Source: Mesaphorura yosii
Lineage: Eukaryota; Arthropoda; Collembola; Poduromorpha; Tullbergiidae
DNA length: 64,000 bases
Assembly: GCA_009869945.1 (NCBI GenBank)
Contig: WIXG01000262.1
Location: forward strand, 1 to 64,000
Direction of reading: 5' to 3'
Shown here: one piece after another, positions 11,122-22,557 of the stretch
Position numbering within the stretch: the stretch's first letter is position 1
Layout: each line of letters starts with the position of its first letter
The notes under the pieces: model-generated
What the model saw: the letters and a program-made list of their open reading frames with translations, nothing else
What the model was told of the DNA's origin: nothing
Databases searched by the model: none
Position numbers and translations under genes: made by a program

Positions 11122-11236
11122 TTACCATTACAATAGCTAAATAGCAGTAGCAATAGACCCTATAAGTAAATATGCACCATTTATTGCGGAATTCGTGATT
11201 CGTGTTTTATATTGTCAATATTGGAATAAACTGCTT

Positions 11237-12868
11237 TTAGATGTGGTTCTTCACAAGATTGATGACTCGCGATGCGATGTATTCGGACTTCATAAAATTG
11301 GAAAAATCACTCTTGTTCTTGGCCCCTACTTTTTTGTCTGCACTCGCACTCCTCTTTTGCCCTGCAAAGTCTTCCATTGTCAGTGTTTCAAAGTCTGGAA
11401 TGTTGTCTGGATTGGCGTTCATCGCGGGACAGAAAATCAGGGCCATCACGAGTCCGTACAATCTGTAGGTGTTCCATTCGTCCAGAAAAGCTTCCCACGT
11501 CAAATCGGGACGCGAGTGCACGTCCACGTGCTCCGAGAATTTATCAAAGTAAAGTCGGAGCAAGTGAGCCAAGTGTTCGTTCAGCACTGGAATTTGAAGA
11601 CTTGTGTACATCGCGTAACTCAGGTCGATTACTCTGGAACCCACTTTTGCGACTTGGAAATCGACGAATTTCATGCTCGCCACATTTCCTGCGTGCAGAG
11701 CGAGACAAATTAGTTTATGGGTAAGGAGAAAGTTCCAGTCATCTTTCCCACGTGTCAAATTTCAACTTACCGTCCTCGTCGTACTTAAACATAAAATTAT
11801 TTGTCCAGGGATCGCCATGATTGATCACGTTGGGAAATCGGGGGTCGCTAGTTTTGTGAAGCACTGGAATTATTCGTTCTTCGATGCCCTGGGAGAAAGT
11901 TTCGAGTTTCTCACACATTTCCTCGTCACAGTTGTTAATCATGAGCAACTTCTGCAGCTCGGGGAAGGAGTTGTCAATGAATATTCTATTGAGCGGATCA
12001 GTAAGGCCCGGATCGATCCAGACGGGGTCAACGAGGATCGGATACTGCGAAAGGATCGCCTCGCCATCGCCCTGCCACTCGTTGAACGACAGAGCGTGAA
12101 ATTTTGCGAGTTCCTGGGAGAAAGCATAGGCACTGTGAAATTATTACTTCTTGCTTGCCGGGAGGTCCGAATCGGATTAATTTTCATAATCATAATCAGT
12201 CACTTTCTTACCTGCACTACAAACTCTGCGTGTCGCAGGTCTAGAAACTGAAACCTCGGCAGCATTTCATATCTGCAGCACAGAGCGAAGCAAGCACTGA
12301 AGCCTTGAAGCATTGCATATCATGTGTCACTTTAATCTGTCGCTGTTACTCACCCGTCGTGGCGCACATTTTCCATCGCGATATAATCCGTCCTCGGCCC
12401 ATCGCTATTCTCATGCCGGTGCTGTTGTTCATCTTTGTATAGGGCATGCAAGCACTTTGGAAAGGAATAGAAATTACGCCGCGACCTCCACGCTGCCAGG
12501 ACGTCCGTGTACATTAAAATTTCACGCTGGAAAAGTTTGAGCGGCTGAACCATCGCGATTCGCACCGGGTTCCGGGGAATCGTCTTGAACATGAGATGAA
12601 ACACGGTTTGTGAGTGGTCCCTGCCCCTATCCTCGGCCGTGGTGGTTGTTTCAACCTGCACGTCGACTGCGTACATTAGCGACAGGTAATTGTCACCGTT
12701 CTTGGTCCCTTTCGCGCACTCGTACCGAAGCACCTTCAGACTCGAGTCGTACTTGGCGAATATTTCATCGACGATGGCCGGCGTGATGATTTCGTGTACT
12801 GGGAGCGGCCGGAACTTCTTGACCGGCTTGCGTCCTGCGTTATTTGCTTCAGGCTCCTCAGACTCCAT
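11237..12868 (-). CDS. EcKL / CHK kinase-like protein
   Basis: Small-molecule kinase of the ecdysteroid-kinase-like (EcKL, DUF227/CHK) family, which phosphorylates steroid or xenobiotic hydroxyls in arthropods. Exons 12868-12354, 12272-12212, 12113-11771 and 11688-11237 join to 456 residues. Seen: nucleotide-loop NGDNYLSLMYAV, lysine strand FHLMFKTIPRNP, catalytic Brenner motif VINHGDPWTNNFMF, and metal-binding FVDFQ preceding VIDLSYAMY. Every key residue is present, so an active enzyme is likely. The ATG at 12868 (MESEEPEA) was chosen because the open frame upstream offers no other ATG; an upstream UTR exon is possible. Its 3' end converges on the sushi-trypsin-CAP gene only 115 bp away, and the likely poly(A) signals of the two cross. 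Confidence 0.9.
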
Positions 12869-14682
12869 TATCAAGATTGGATTTTGTAAATCTGAACGGG
12901 ATTTATTTGAGTGTTTACAGTTCACAGTTCACAGTTCACGTTCACTTCACAGGCTGGAAACAAATGAATAATGATCCCACAAGTCATAATCTTCTTTATC
13001 TTGTACGCTGAACGTTGTCTCGTTTTGCTTGAATTTTGTTGTATTAAAGTGGAATTCTTCGTGGCCCAGCACCAGCACCGCAAAACAAGCACCGCCGAGT
13101 ACCTGAAGTGCTTCTGGTCTCCAGGCAGCCGTTCTCCTAGTTTGTCTAATCCAGTGTTCAGGTGAAAAAGCGCTCTCGCTTTGAACGAACAACAGTCGCA
13201 TCTGCATTTGGACTTTTGGACGATGACGATGAGATCACTTATCCCTTCACATGACACGGATCACGAATCACGTCGCACAAGCTACAAGAAGATGTTTTCT
13301 CGTCTTGCGCCTACCTTGTCGCTCTGCCAGTCGGACAAAAACTAAAAGCTACACACTCGACGCCCGGTCGAGAATGTGCTCTCTCATAACTCATAAACAC
13401 GACTGAAACTGAGACGTGGAAGTACTCATCATTTTATCTGCCGCAAGTGCACGAGCCACTACCACTTTCAATGCCATCCGATGTGAGCTACCAGCCCAGC
13501 GTGCGAAATGAAGTAGAGAGTTCAATCAGAAATCAACATCAAAGAAGGGCCGGTAGCAGACTCAAAAGTGAAGGTAGGATCTTTCAAACTCCAACTCCAA
13601 CTTTTCGTGCTTGAGTTTCAGTTTTTTGCTTACGACTGTGAATACACCTGCTAATATTTCCATCCGTAGCTGTGAGAGCGACCTGGTCATTAGCAATTTA
13701 TTAGCAGACACGATGAGAATCGACCCAAAACACAGAACCTTCACTACATTCGCATTTAAATTCACATTTCGATTTCGGTTTCGAGTCGTTCACCATTGCA
13801 CTGCATTATTAAGTGGAAGACATTGTTTTGATTCTCGTGTACGTTCTTTTGTCCGTCGGCAACATTTTCGGCCAGGTAGCTGGTTTCAGCAGCACTTAAC
13901 GCGAAACTGGTTTAAACGGGCTGTAGCGGAGCCGACAGCCAAAGGAATCACTCGAATCACCTCAAATGGAATGCATTTCGGGAGACGAACAGCACAGCAC
14001 AAAACAGCGCAGCGCCCAGACAAAAAATGAAGTGAGTCGAGTTCTGATGTAAAATCATGCCAGCCAGTCAGACAGCCTATAGTGTTGCTGTTGCTTTGTT
14101 GCCTGTTTGCAAAACTTTATTTCAGTTGAGTAAATATTGTCAATACCCATTTCCAGCAGGCAGGCAGACAGGTAGCTCGCATCCGATCCACGCCATGCTC
14201 GCTCGGTAGGATTAATTTTGTGTTTGTGCTGTGTACGCAGACGCACGAGATATGATATGATATTTCATTCAACATGACAATCCTGCCATGTCATTCGTCC
14301 TTGTCACGTCAAATATTCATGTGTGCTCCCGAAAACGCGACGCAACTCACGCAACCGCATTCGTACAAGTAAAAGTCTCTAAGTTCAAAAGGATTTATGT
14401 GACACATCATTAATGCCCGTTAATGCAGCAAGAGCATTTCTGCAATTTTAATCTCTTTCCTTTCCGTCCTGAATTGACACTTGAATTCTGCCCCACTCAA
14501 TTCATAAGCTGTTGACTCTCAAGCGCGTGCTGGTTTTTGATGCTTAATAAGTAATGAAGGGAAAATGCCCTCGAATATTACCAAACTCGTTGTCAGTGTA
14601 TTTATGACGTTTATGACTATCGATTGTAGCACGGCGAGGGCGAATCAACATCCGCCGAGCAATGCACGTGGCCGGGTCCGTT
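12869..14682. other. 1.8 kb intergenic, no gene seen
   Basis: Lies between two minus-strand genes, so it includes the EcKL promoter at its left end. A short run of three CAGTTCA-type 7-mers occurs at about 12917-12940. Open frames are short, and none has a domain or splice context I can support. Confidence 0.5.
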
Positions 14683-15933
14683 TTACTTAAAAATCAGCAC
14701 GGGCAGAGGATCCACGCTCTTCACTTGCGACAGCTTGCGGATCTTCAGACCAGGCGCACTTTTTCCAGCGAAATCCTCACCCGGAAAAGACACGGAGAGA
14801 TTGTGATTTTTGGCGCTTGTCGGTCCGTTCCTGGTGGTGTTGTTTGAATTATGCTGATTTCCGGACGGCGTGGCGGCTGGGTGCCCGATGGAATTGGAAC
14901 GGGAACTCGAAATGCTGGAGGTTTCTGCCTTGTTGCTGCATTCGTTGCGCTTGTGTCTCTTGTACTTGTCTTCGCCGCTTTCCTCGTTGTCCTTCCCTTC
15001 CCCCACTCTAGACTCCGTTGCAGCGGTATCCAGTTCGTTCCCTTGCAATTGCAATGACTCGCTGCTGCGCGGCAGTGTTTTATAAAATTTGTATACGGCG
15101 CAGAGACTGTATACTCGAAAGATGCAGAATCCAATTAAAGGAAGCTCGTGGAGGATGGAAATTCGAGCGAGTGAGAACAAGGCGAGAATTATGAGCTGAA
15201 ACGCGAGAATTCCAGCCGCCAAACAAAGCCAGAGAAATGCCAGCCGTCGTCTCTTCTGCAAAACAGTCAATTAAAGATGAAAAATGGAATCACACACAAT
15301 AGACCCAGAATTCAATGAAAGCCGGCCGCCCGAAGCTTCCAAGCTGCGAACAATGCGAATTGAAACGGCACCCGCACCTGTTCTGCGGCTCTGTACAGCA
15401 CGAAGGAGATCAGCACGTCGACGCAGCAGACGGAAAACCAGAGCAGAGGCAGGAAAGAGTCTGAAACCAAGTCGGATGAAAATCGCCATAGCATTTTGCA
15501 TGTGTTCAATTGCAAAAGTTAATTAAGGTGAGTACCACCGCTCGAAGTTTGTGATGCCGAGGTTGAGGTTGGAGAAGTGGCCACGAGGACACAGGCGTAC
15601 TTCCGATACATGTGGTACGTGCACTGTTTCTGGCTGGTCTTGTTCCGCTGCTGCCCGTCGAAGGCATGGTCGACCCCCCTGGCCAACGCAGAAGACCCCA
15701 TCAACGAGGGCAAAATGTCACGAAGCCCCTTTTCGTCATCGCCGTACACTAAAATCACTTCCAGGCTCAGGAGCACCAAAAGCCAGACCTGCCACAAGTA
15801 AGTACAACAATGACAATTAAGCTAAGGTGGAATTTGTTCAGGCACGGCAGCAATTTTTTTATAATTAGCTTACCACATTGACGAATGCTATCAGCTTCAC
15901 CACTGCGCTCGGTTGACGAAGTAAATACCGCAT
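14683..15933 (-). CDS. four-TM membrane protein, pasiflora/DUF4728-like
   Basis: Integral membrane protein of about 321 residues. Exons 15933-15874, 15788-15539, 15460-15378 and 15255-14683 are all in phase. Four hydrophobic helices: around AVVKLIAFVNVVWLLVLLSL, FLPLLWFSVCCVDVLISFVL, LAFLWLCLAAGILAFQLII, and PLIGFCIFRVYSLCAVYKFY. The last, with its aromatic RVYSLCAVYKFYKTL end, is what suggests the insect tetraspan family of septate-junction proteins (pasiflora/DUF4728). The loop after helix 1 is long and the 115-residue cytosolic tail is Ser/Asn-rich and charged. The start is uncertain: the ATG at 15933 places TM1 at residue 9, but the open frame runs upstream through a Cys-rich stretch with no ATG, so a 5' exon may exist. 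Family assignment is tentative. Confidence 0.6.
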
Positions 15934-16923
15934 TGTTGGTTTCAATGCATCTGAGCCGACACACCTTCTCTTTCGCTTGCACAAGTTGCAAATGCAGAAT
16001 GCGGACGGTTGAACAGAGATGCTCGAATGACTTGAAAGAAAATGCAAAGTTTGCCAGTCAATTAGCGGCTATTAACATAATTTACTCTCAGACGTTTGTG
16101 CAAAACATGCAGAATGCGAATACGAATTGAGAATTCGAATAATTAATGTGGATAACTACGAGATACACACACGAGTGGGGAATACGAAATCATTTCATCT
16201 TCCGAAAATTTTAAATGCAAATTGGGCTATCAATTTCAAATTTCTTGTTTTCAATTTGGAAAAATACAATAATTGCATCATTCCGAGTTGCTTCTTTTCT
16301 CGTGTCGGTGACTCGTGGATCGCAATCTTTATCATTTTGACCGGTAATTGGTAATGCCAATTCCAAATTGCGTAAGTGCTTGTGAGAGAAATTCGCTGGA
16401 AACGCGAGTCATGAGTCGCTTTTTAATTTTTCACAAGCGTAAAATATTTAAAGACCATTTCGCATTTTGCTTTGAAGTCATTTGTATCATTTTCATTTCT
16501 TTTTTGGTAAAATACATACTTTGGCCGTCTCAGTTCGTGCTAAATTGAGACCTCTGCATCTCCGCTCTATGGATTTTGCTAGTCATCCATACACGAACGA
16601 GGTACTCAAATGAGATGACAGACCCACATGAAAACATTTCGCCTGCGAGTGGCTTGCGTATGGCGAACGTGCTCGTTGCGTGAGATATAATTATTTTCAG
16701 AAGTACAAAAACCCAGCAAAGTCAAATACCATGCCGCAACGAAATCGAAAGTGATCTTCTTCTGTGATTTCTAGTTTATGGTTTTGCGCCGGATATTCGT
16801 CAATTAGTTCATTAAATGCCGAAGGCAAAAGCTGCTGCACAAAAAGCGAATGAAGGTAAGTGTCCCAGTTCATGTTCATGTAAATTGGTTGACATTGATT
16901 CATACCGAATTCGAGAAACTGAT
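15934..16923. other. divergent intergenic region, no gene seen
   Basis: 990 bp between the start of the minus-strand four-TM gene and the plus-strand glutathione peroxidase, so it should carry both promoters. An ATG at 16816 followed by 12 codons and a good GTAAGT donor could be a 5' exon of the peroxidase, but its phase does not fit the next exon. Confidence 0.45.
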
Positions 16924-17741
16924 ATGGAACTTGTTTTCGTCAACATAGAAAAGCCGACCTCTGCCGTTTCGACGAAGATATTTTCACTTTTGGGAGTAGC
17001 TGCTGTTCTCTTCAGTATCTACTTCTATTATTCTCGTCTTGAAGATCTTGATACGTTCAACCTGTCTGATTCAGATAACATGGTAAGCAAAAAAACAAAA
17101 TCAATCTTCCCAACACTGCTCGATGGCTTGAGATTTGATTTTATTTCCTGTAATTCAAGGCCAACGGTGAGTCGATCTACGATTTCAAATTCAAGGACAT
17201 TGATGGAGTGGAGCAGTCAATGGAAAAGTACAGGTCAGTGCACATTTAACATTAACCTTCTGAAATGAGCCGGAGAGTTTTCTGTCTGTTTTGGTCACTC
17301 TTGAAACTTGCTTGTTTTAGGGGTCATACCCTGATTATCGTGAACGTCGCCTCAGAATGTGGATTCACACAATCAAACTACGAACAGCTGACTCAGTTGT
17401 ACGAGAAGTATGGCACGTCGAAGGGGTTGAGAATCCTCGGATTTCCATGCAATCAGTTCAATAGTCAGGAGCCCCTCGCCGAGAGCGAGATCAAGACAAC
17501 GACATGCTCCAGATTTAAAGTCACATTCGATATGGCCAGTAAGATCAAAGTAAATGGCGACGATGCGCATCCCCTTTGGAAGTTTTTGAAGAAAGAGCAA
17601 GGCGGATTTCTTGGCTCCTTCATCAAATGGAACTTCACCAAATTCCTAGTCGACAAAACGGGAAAAGTTGTGAAACGGTACGCACCGAACACAGAACCCA
17701 CACAAATGGAAGAGGACATTCTTCATTACCTCGATCAGTAA
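16924..17741 (+). CDS. glutathione/thioredoxin peroxidase, membrane-anchored
   Basis: Reduces hydroperoxides; arthropod Cys-type GPx generally use thioredoxin. Exons 16924-17082, 17160-17233 and 17321-17741 give 217 residues. Catalytic motif NVASECGFT carries Cys91 instead of selenocysteine; FPCNQFNSQEP gives the Gln; IKWNFTKFLV gives the Trp/Asn of the tetrad. The resolving-Cys region is present (TTTCSRFKVTFDM). The first 53 residues are an extension with one TM or signal-anchor helix (IFSLLGVAAVLFSIYFYY), so the enzyme is probably tethered to or imported into the secretory system, or targeted to an organelle. The ATG at 16924 was chosen because it starts this helix exon; an in-frame ATG at 16816 would add a poorly structured 36-residue leader. 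Poly(A) signal near 17882. Confidence 0.9.
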
Positions 17742-18081
17742 TCAAACTGCTAAGAAGTTACACCCATATGATTAATAATTATACTTCGTAAAATTAAGAT
17801 CTTATTCCAATCAATCAATGAATTCCTCCTTCCTTCTTATGCAATCAAGCTGATCTAGATTATGATTACTGTAAGTGTAGCAATAAATTAAAAGACTGGT
17901 CAGCTCGCTCAGGGTTCAACTAATTTGTAATTTATTTCATATTTAATGACTACATTTGTCTAATCCGATGGCAACTACACACAGTGTAGTTCCATTACAA
18001 TTAGACTACTCTCACAACTCCTCTAATTGACTTTGCATTGAGTGATTGTTAGATGAAATGAACTGTAACAATCCCTCCAGA
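17742..18081. other. convergent 3' spacer
   Basis: Holds the 3' UTRs of the peroxidase (AATAAA at about 17882 on +) and ATP synthase subunit d (AATAAA on - at 17931-17936). The signals are about 50 bp apart and do not cross. Nothing else was seen. Confidence 0.55.
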
Positions 18082-18825
18082 TTAATGACCACCTGCGGAC
18101 TGGCTACCGTGGCCCGGCTCCTTGTAATCAATTTGTTCTTCCGGTATGTGTGGCCAGTAGGTTGGCCGTCTCAGCGGGTCCAAAGCTTGCTCCGGGAAAG
18201 CATCCTTATAGTCTTCCAGTGTCATTTCTTCGAACGGTAAAACGTCATCCCACTTTGCGATGATCGCCTGCGCCTTTGCGATGCGCGCGTTTGATTCATT
18301 AATGAACTGCTTTGTTTGCTCTAGCTGCAAATCAATTAGATGATGCACTCGGTTAGTAAAGTTAAAATATAAACCACCAGATTCAGACAGACGGCTACAT
18401 CAATTAGAATTTATTAATTCACTTACGGCTTGCTTCTCCTGAGCATCAATTTGCGATGAAATGGCGTCCTTCGGGTACGCGACCTTTGCAATATAGGCTT
18501 CATACTCCTTTTGGAAAGTATCCACGACGGCAGGGACCGAAACCTTCTTCTTGTAGCTGGCAAAATCGATCTTCGGAGCAGTTTCCGGGTTTTCTAAAAC
18601 TCTGCACATTAAGACGTACACAAAACGCAATTAGTTACAAAGTCTACAAGCTTACTCCTGGCGCGGTGCAATATAAGGAATGCTCCCAATTAAATTAACT
18701 TACTTTCTCAGGTAGTTGTCACTTCTGCCTTTTAATGCATTGAAGAACACCTTCTGACCTTCAGGAACTCGTTCGGCCAATTTTGTCCAGTCAATGGAGC
18801 TCTTGGCGATTCTTCGGGCAGCCAT
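18082..18825 (-). CDS. ATPsynD: ATP synthase subunit d, mitochondrial
   Basis: Peripheral-stalk subunit of the mitochondrial F1Fo ATP synthase, on the matrix side of the inner membrane. Exons 18825-18704, 18601-18427 and 18324-18082 give 179 residues, matching the family length of about 160-180. Diagnostic stretches: AARRIAKSSIDWTKLAERVP at the N-terminus, FNALKGRSDNYLRKV, APKIDFASYKKKVSVPAVVD, the ESNARIAKAQ helix, MTLEDYKDAFPE, and the aromatic LRRPTYWPHIPEEQ end. There is no cleavable presequence, as usual for subunit d. Convergent with the peroxidase gene. Well-conserved single-copy housekeeping gene. Confidence 0.95.
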
Positions 18826-19246
18826 CCTTCGACTACTTCGGTAACTTCTGGAGTGGATGGGCAGATTTAAATGCCAGAAATTGTGGAGCGAATTATTTCA
18901 GTGGAGCAATTTAGTCAGGCCTAATATGGCTCCTGTGCTTCAAAAGAGCCTGCCTTTCTTTATCCCGTAGAGCAGAGAGATTCATGTGATCATTGCCGAG
19001 CAGAGCAGTGAATTCAGCAATGCAAAGCAAGGATGCATGCACTGTCATTCAAAGAATCAAGAAACCAACCTGAAACACCAGCAGAACAGGTTCGTTATTG
19101 CTTAAAAGCTTGATTCGTCCTTGTACCACTTGTGCGTGCGCATTGGCATTAGTAATAATAAATTAGTTTAATTAGTCATTCTGAGCGCGCTTATTACACA
19201 GTTTCGTAAAATTTCAGTTCTGCTCAGTCCCGTACTTGATGAATTT
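18826..19246. other. ATP synthase d promoter and GH18 3' region
   Basis: 421 bp between two minus-strand genes. It includes the upstream region of ATPsynD on its left and the 3' UTR of the GH18 gene on its right. No further feature was recognised. Confidence 0.5.
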
Positions 19247-21062
19247 TCAACCCTTTCCAAGAAGATTGTCCCTTGCTGACTGGATGATTGGAAATTGCGT
19301 CTTGCTCGAGTTGCACAGTTTCCATGCGTCGTCTGAGTTTAGGCTGTAGAACATCATCCCACCAAATTTCATTGATTTCACGAACTCAGCCTGCGTAAGA
19401 ACAAGATGACGGCGATAAGCGATAGCATATATTAACACCAGGAATTTGCATTAAGAATTTGCGTGGAAAGTGGAGACGCTCGTCTCACCTTCTCTTTTGC
19501 ACTTTTCTCGTCGTCGAACGAAATCCATTCCTTGTCTCGGTAAGCGTATGGTTCGCGAGTTCGGTTTCCAAGAACGAGAGAGGTCCCGTTCTTCAGGAAA
19601 TTGCACACTGTCACGTAAGGGGCAAAGCCGTTGGACCCCAGGGACCCAAATCCGGTAGCCACCGAATAGTAGCCGTGGTATCTCGAATCAGCCAATCTGT
19701 ACGAGTGTCCGTAAGTCGGCATTCCAACCACAATCTTATCGGCAGGCATTCCATTCTGATACCAGTACTTGGAAGACCACGCCATATTCAGGGTAGCGAA
19801 GAACCCAATTTCGGATGAATCGTTGTAGAGCGGCGAGTTGGGACCTGTTAATGGCGTCATCAGCGAGTAGTGATGGTAGTCGTAACACATCAAGTCGATG
19901 AAATCCACCGCCCTTTTTACGCCAAGATCAAATCACAATTATTTTCCGTACTGACGACTTGACATGATATAAAAGGTGTTACTTTGCAATTCCAGGAATA
20001 TCGTAGCCGAGATCAATCACGAGCTTAATGGCAGGTACGGCAGCGCTGAGCAGCAATTTGCTCTCGTTGTTCCGTGTGCTGTGCGATAAGAATGCCGCTT
20101 GCATTTCAGTCAGCAGTGCCGTCAATTGCTCTCGCTGTTCACGCGGACCGTGAAACGCTGGAAACTCCCAGTCGATTTCCATTCCATCCAAATTGTGTGC
20201 CTTGAGAAATAGTATACTTTGGTTGATGAACCTGGAAAGAAAAGAAGAGCCCCACATACATTCTCGAGTGATTTGTGAATGCAATAAAGTCGTTTCGTTA
20301 CCTGGCTCGGGTTTCTGCTGACTTGACCATTTCCGCAAATTCTGCACTGTTTTTGCCTCCGTCGTTTGCTCCTCCGACCGCCAGCATTATTTTCAGATTG
20401 GGGTTCTTCTCCTTCAGCTTGACAAGCCGAGCGTAGAACTAAACAAACAGGGCACATGGTTCTTATGAGTATTTGAAGTTAATGGTGACGACTTTCCGGG
20501 AACTTACTTCCACATCTTGATCATCGCCTGGGAGAAGCGTGGAGTTGACCACCTTCGCGAATCCAATGATAATGTGAGTGCACAGTTGTGGTGGAATTTG
20601 TTCCGGAAACACCGCATAAGGCACGTCATACATCGAAGGGATGCTGTAATAGCAAACTAATTTCACGGGCTCCGACCCAGTAGCGCCAGGCGTAGGCTGA
20701 ACATCACCAAACCCGAGCTGCAACTCTTTTCTTGACTGCTGGCGATTATCTTTGACCCCAGCCAAGATTGCTCTCGCGTAGGACTCTACTCTGAAGTGGT
20801 CCCGAGCTGATATCAAGCCATCTTCGTCAATTTTGGAGTCTTCCGACTCCTCTTCGCTGTATCCATCCTCGCCAGACTCGTTTCCAGCTGGATCTCCGTA
20901 CCACTCATCCGGATGGGCTTCAATTATGTGGAAGCCCACAGTTTGTGTCCTCTGCACTTGCAGCGTGTGCACCAGCAAAACCCCCGCATTTTGCGTGAGG
21001 TCAAAATCCAAGACACAAAACAAGGCGTAAAGAATTAAGTGCAAGTGACTGGCGAAGAACAT
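19247..21062 (-). CDS. GH18 chitinase-like protein
   Basis: Secreted glycoside hydrolase family 18 protein, 502 residues, exons 21062-20508, 20438-20302, 20231-19983, 19912-19489 and 19390-19247 in phase. The signal peptide is MFFASHLHLILYALFCVL. A low-complexity acidic stretch (about residues 40-110) precedes the barrel, an unusual extension. Barrel motifs: KLVCYYSIPSMYD (strand 1), KIMLAVGG (strand 3), LDGMEIDWEFP (strand 4), VDFIDLMCYDYHH (strand 6), KIVVGMPTYGHSY, and FGGMMFYSLNSDD (strand 8). The catalytic Glu is present; within DxxDxDxE the second Asp is Glu, so activity may be altered. It lacks a chitin-binding domain. Likely chitin turnover or a lectin-like role. The ATG at 21062 is the first in frame at the signal peptide. 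Confidence 0.88.
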
Positions 21063-22557
21063 CACAAATACCAATATGCAAATTACAAATTATGGCACTG
21101 AACACAGTCGGTAAAATTAAAATAATCTCAATTAAATCAGGAAGATCAGATCACTACGACATTGCGACGCACAACTACCGACCAATCGGCCTAAATATTA
21201 CGAACGACTCCTGCCTACTTCGAATCATTCGAATGAGCATGTTAAAATTACGACGCGGAATGTTGTCAGCTGTTTGCGCAATGATTCATGAAAGTTTTCC
21301 GCATCAACTGCTCAGAGCAGTGCGGCTGCTGGTCCATTGCGTCGAAATTTTATGGATGAAACTGTTTTTTGTTTATGCAGAGCACGTCTCAATCGAGAGT
21401 GAACGACAGCGCTTCCTCCTTCGAGTAAATATTTTGCTCAGTGCTCAGCGCTGCCGCAAGATGAATCAGTTTACTATCGTTAAAAGTTAAAAGTAGTAGC
21501 TAAAAGACCAAAACGCAGTTTCAGTTTGTGAGTTGATGATACGGAATTGGAAGGGAATACGAGAAGATTCGCATCAAATTAAATTAAAACCTCTTATAAA
21601 GCTTGTGAAATTATTTTTGTTTGCTATCTTCTCTTAAACCACTGATTATATTTTTAAAAAAGGGTTTCGCCGTTGTGTTCACCTTTGCACTATTTTCCAA
21701 CCCACTCCTCCACCCCCAAAAGGTAGAAACTCCCACCCACATTTTAATGTTTTCATGGAATGGGAAAACTTGAATTGGCGTCGAGTCACTTCAACGTGCA
21801 GTCCATCGCACACGTGGATCTTTGTGACAAAGATGTTGCGTGCAATGAATATCATCCAATCAATATGCGAGGCGGCTCATTTGTGATTTGTTGACTCTGT
21901 TACTTTACCTCCATGAATCTAGGAATTTTTAGCTTTAAAAAATTCTAATTTCGTAATTTTTCAGTTTTCTAGAAATTTTAGTTATTTTTTAAAATTCTCA
22001 TTTCATAATTTCTGGGTTTCTGGAATTTCACTGTGTCTTGTTTTGATGTTGCTAAATGCCGGCGCTTAGCGCCAGCCGTTTAAGCTATCCGTTAATAACG
22101 TAAAAGACGCGCGTCTCAATCTTCAGGTCGTGATGGCCTTGAAAGCGACTCGACACGACGCAGACTCGGTGTCACACGTGATATTGAACATTTCTTACGG
22201 CTTCAAGTGAAAGTCAACGATAATTAGCATCCAGGCAATTATGCAATGCCTTACCGCCTGTCAATTCAATAATGAAGGAGAATTGAGTGGCTTTTTATGG
22301 GTTCCTGGCCTGCTCTACATTCCATCACTCTAATAGTCTTCATAATGGTTGGACAAACAAATTAAATGGCGCGTGCATGGTTCAACCACGCCTTGCCTCA
22401 GACACCTCTTTTTGTCCATTTCCGGCTGAACGCGAACGACGATTTCGCAAGAAAATGAGTTGTATTAGAGAAATGCAACGCTGCACGGTTCATTTCGTGA
22501 CTTACTGCCCTATAACACTAGACCTTGACTTCGACTCGACCTTTTTCGCGAATCGCG
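21063..22557. other. 1.5 kb divergent intergenic, no gene seen
   Basis: Between the GH18 gene (-) and the intronless receptor (+). AT-rich around 21600-22040. A 132-codon plus-strand open frame at 21092-21490 has no recognisable domain or signal. No repeat family was recognised. Confidence 0.5.

Noticed and set aside
12350-12925. Upstream start of the EcKL frame (19 extra residues)
   Set aside because: The first codon at 12925 is not supported by context; the ATG at 12868 starts the conserved region.
13611-14030. 139-codon plus-strand open frame, Arg/Phe-rich
   Set aside because: Low-complexity translation of AT/TTC-rich DNA with no domain or signal.
16816-16855. ATG plus 12 codons with a GTAAGT donor as alternative first exon of the peroxidase
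   Set aside because: Leftover phase does not match the acceptor exon at 17160.
21092-21490. 132-codon plus-strand open frame upstream of the GH18 gene
   Set aside because: No family motif, and codon usage unlike neighbouring genes; probably chance.
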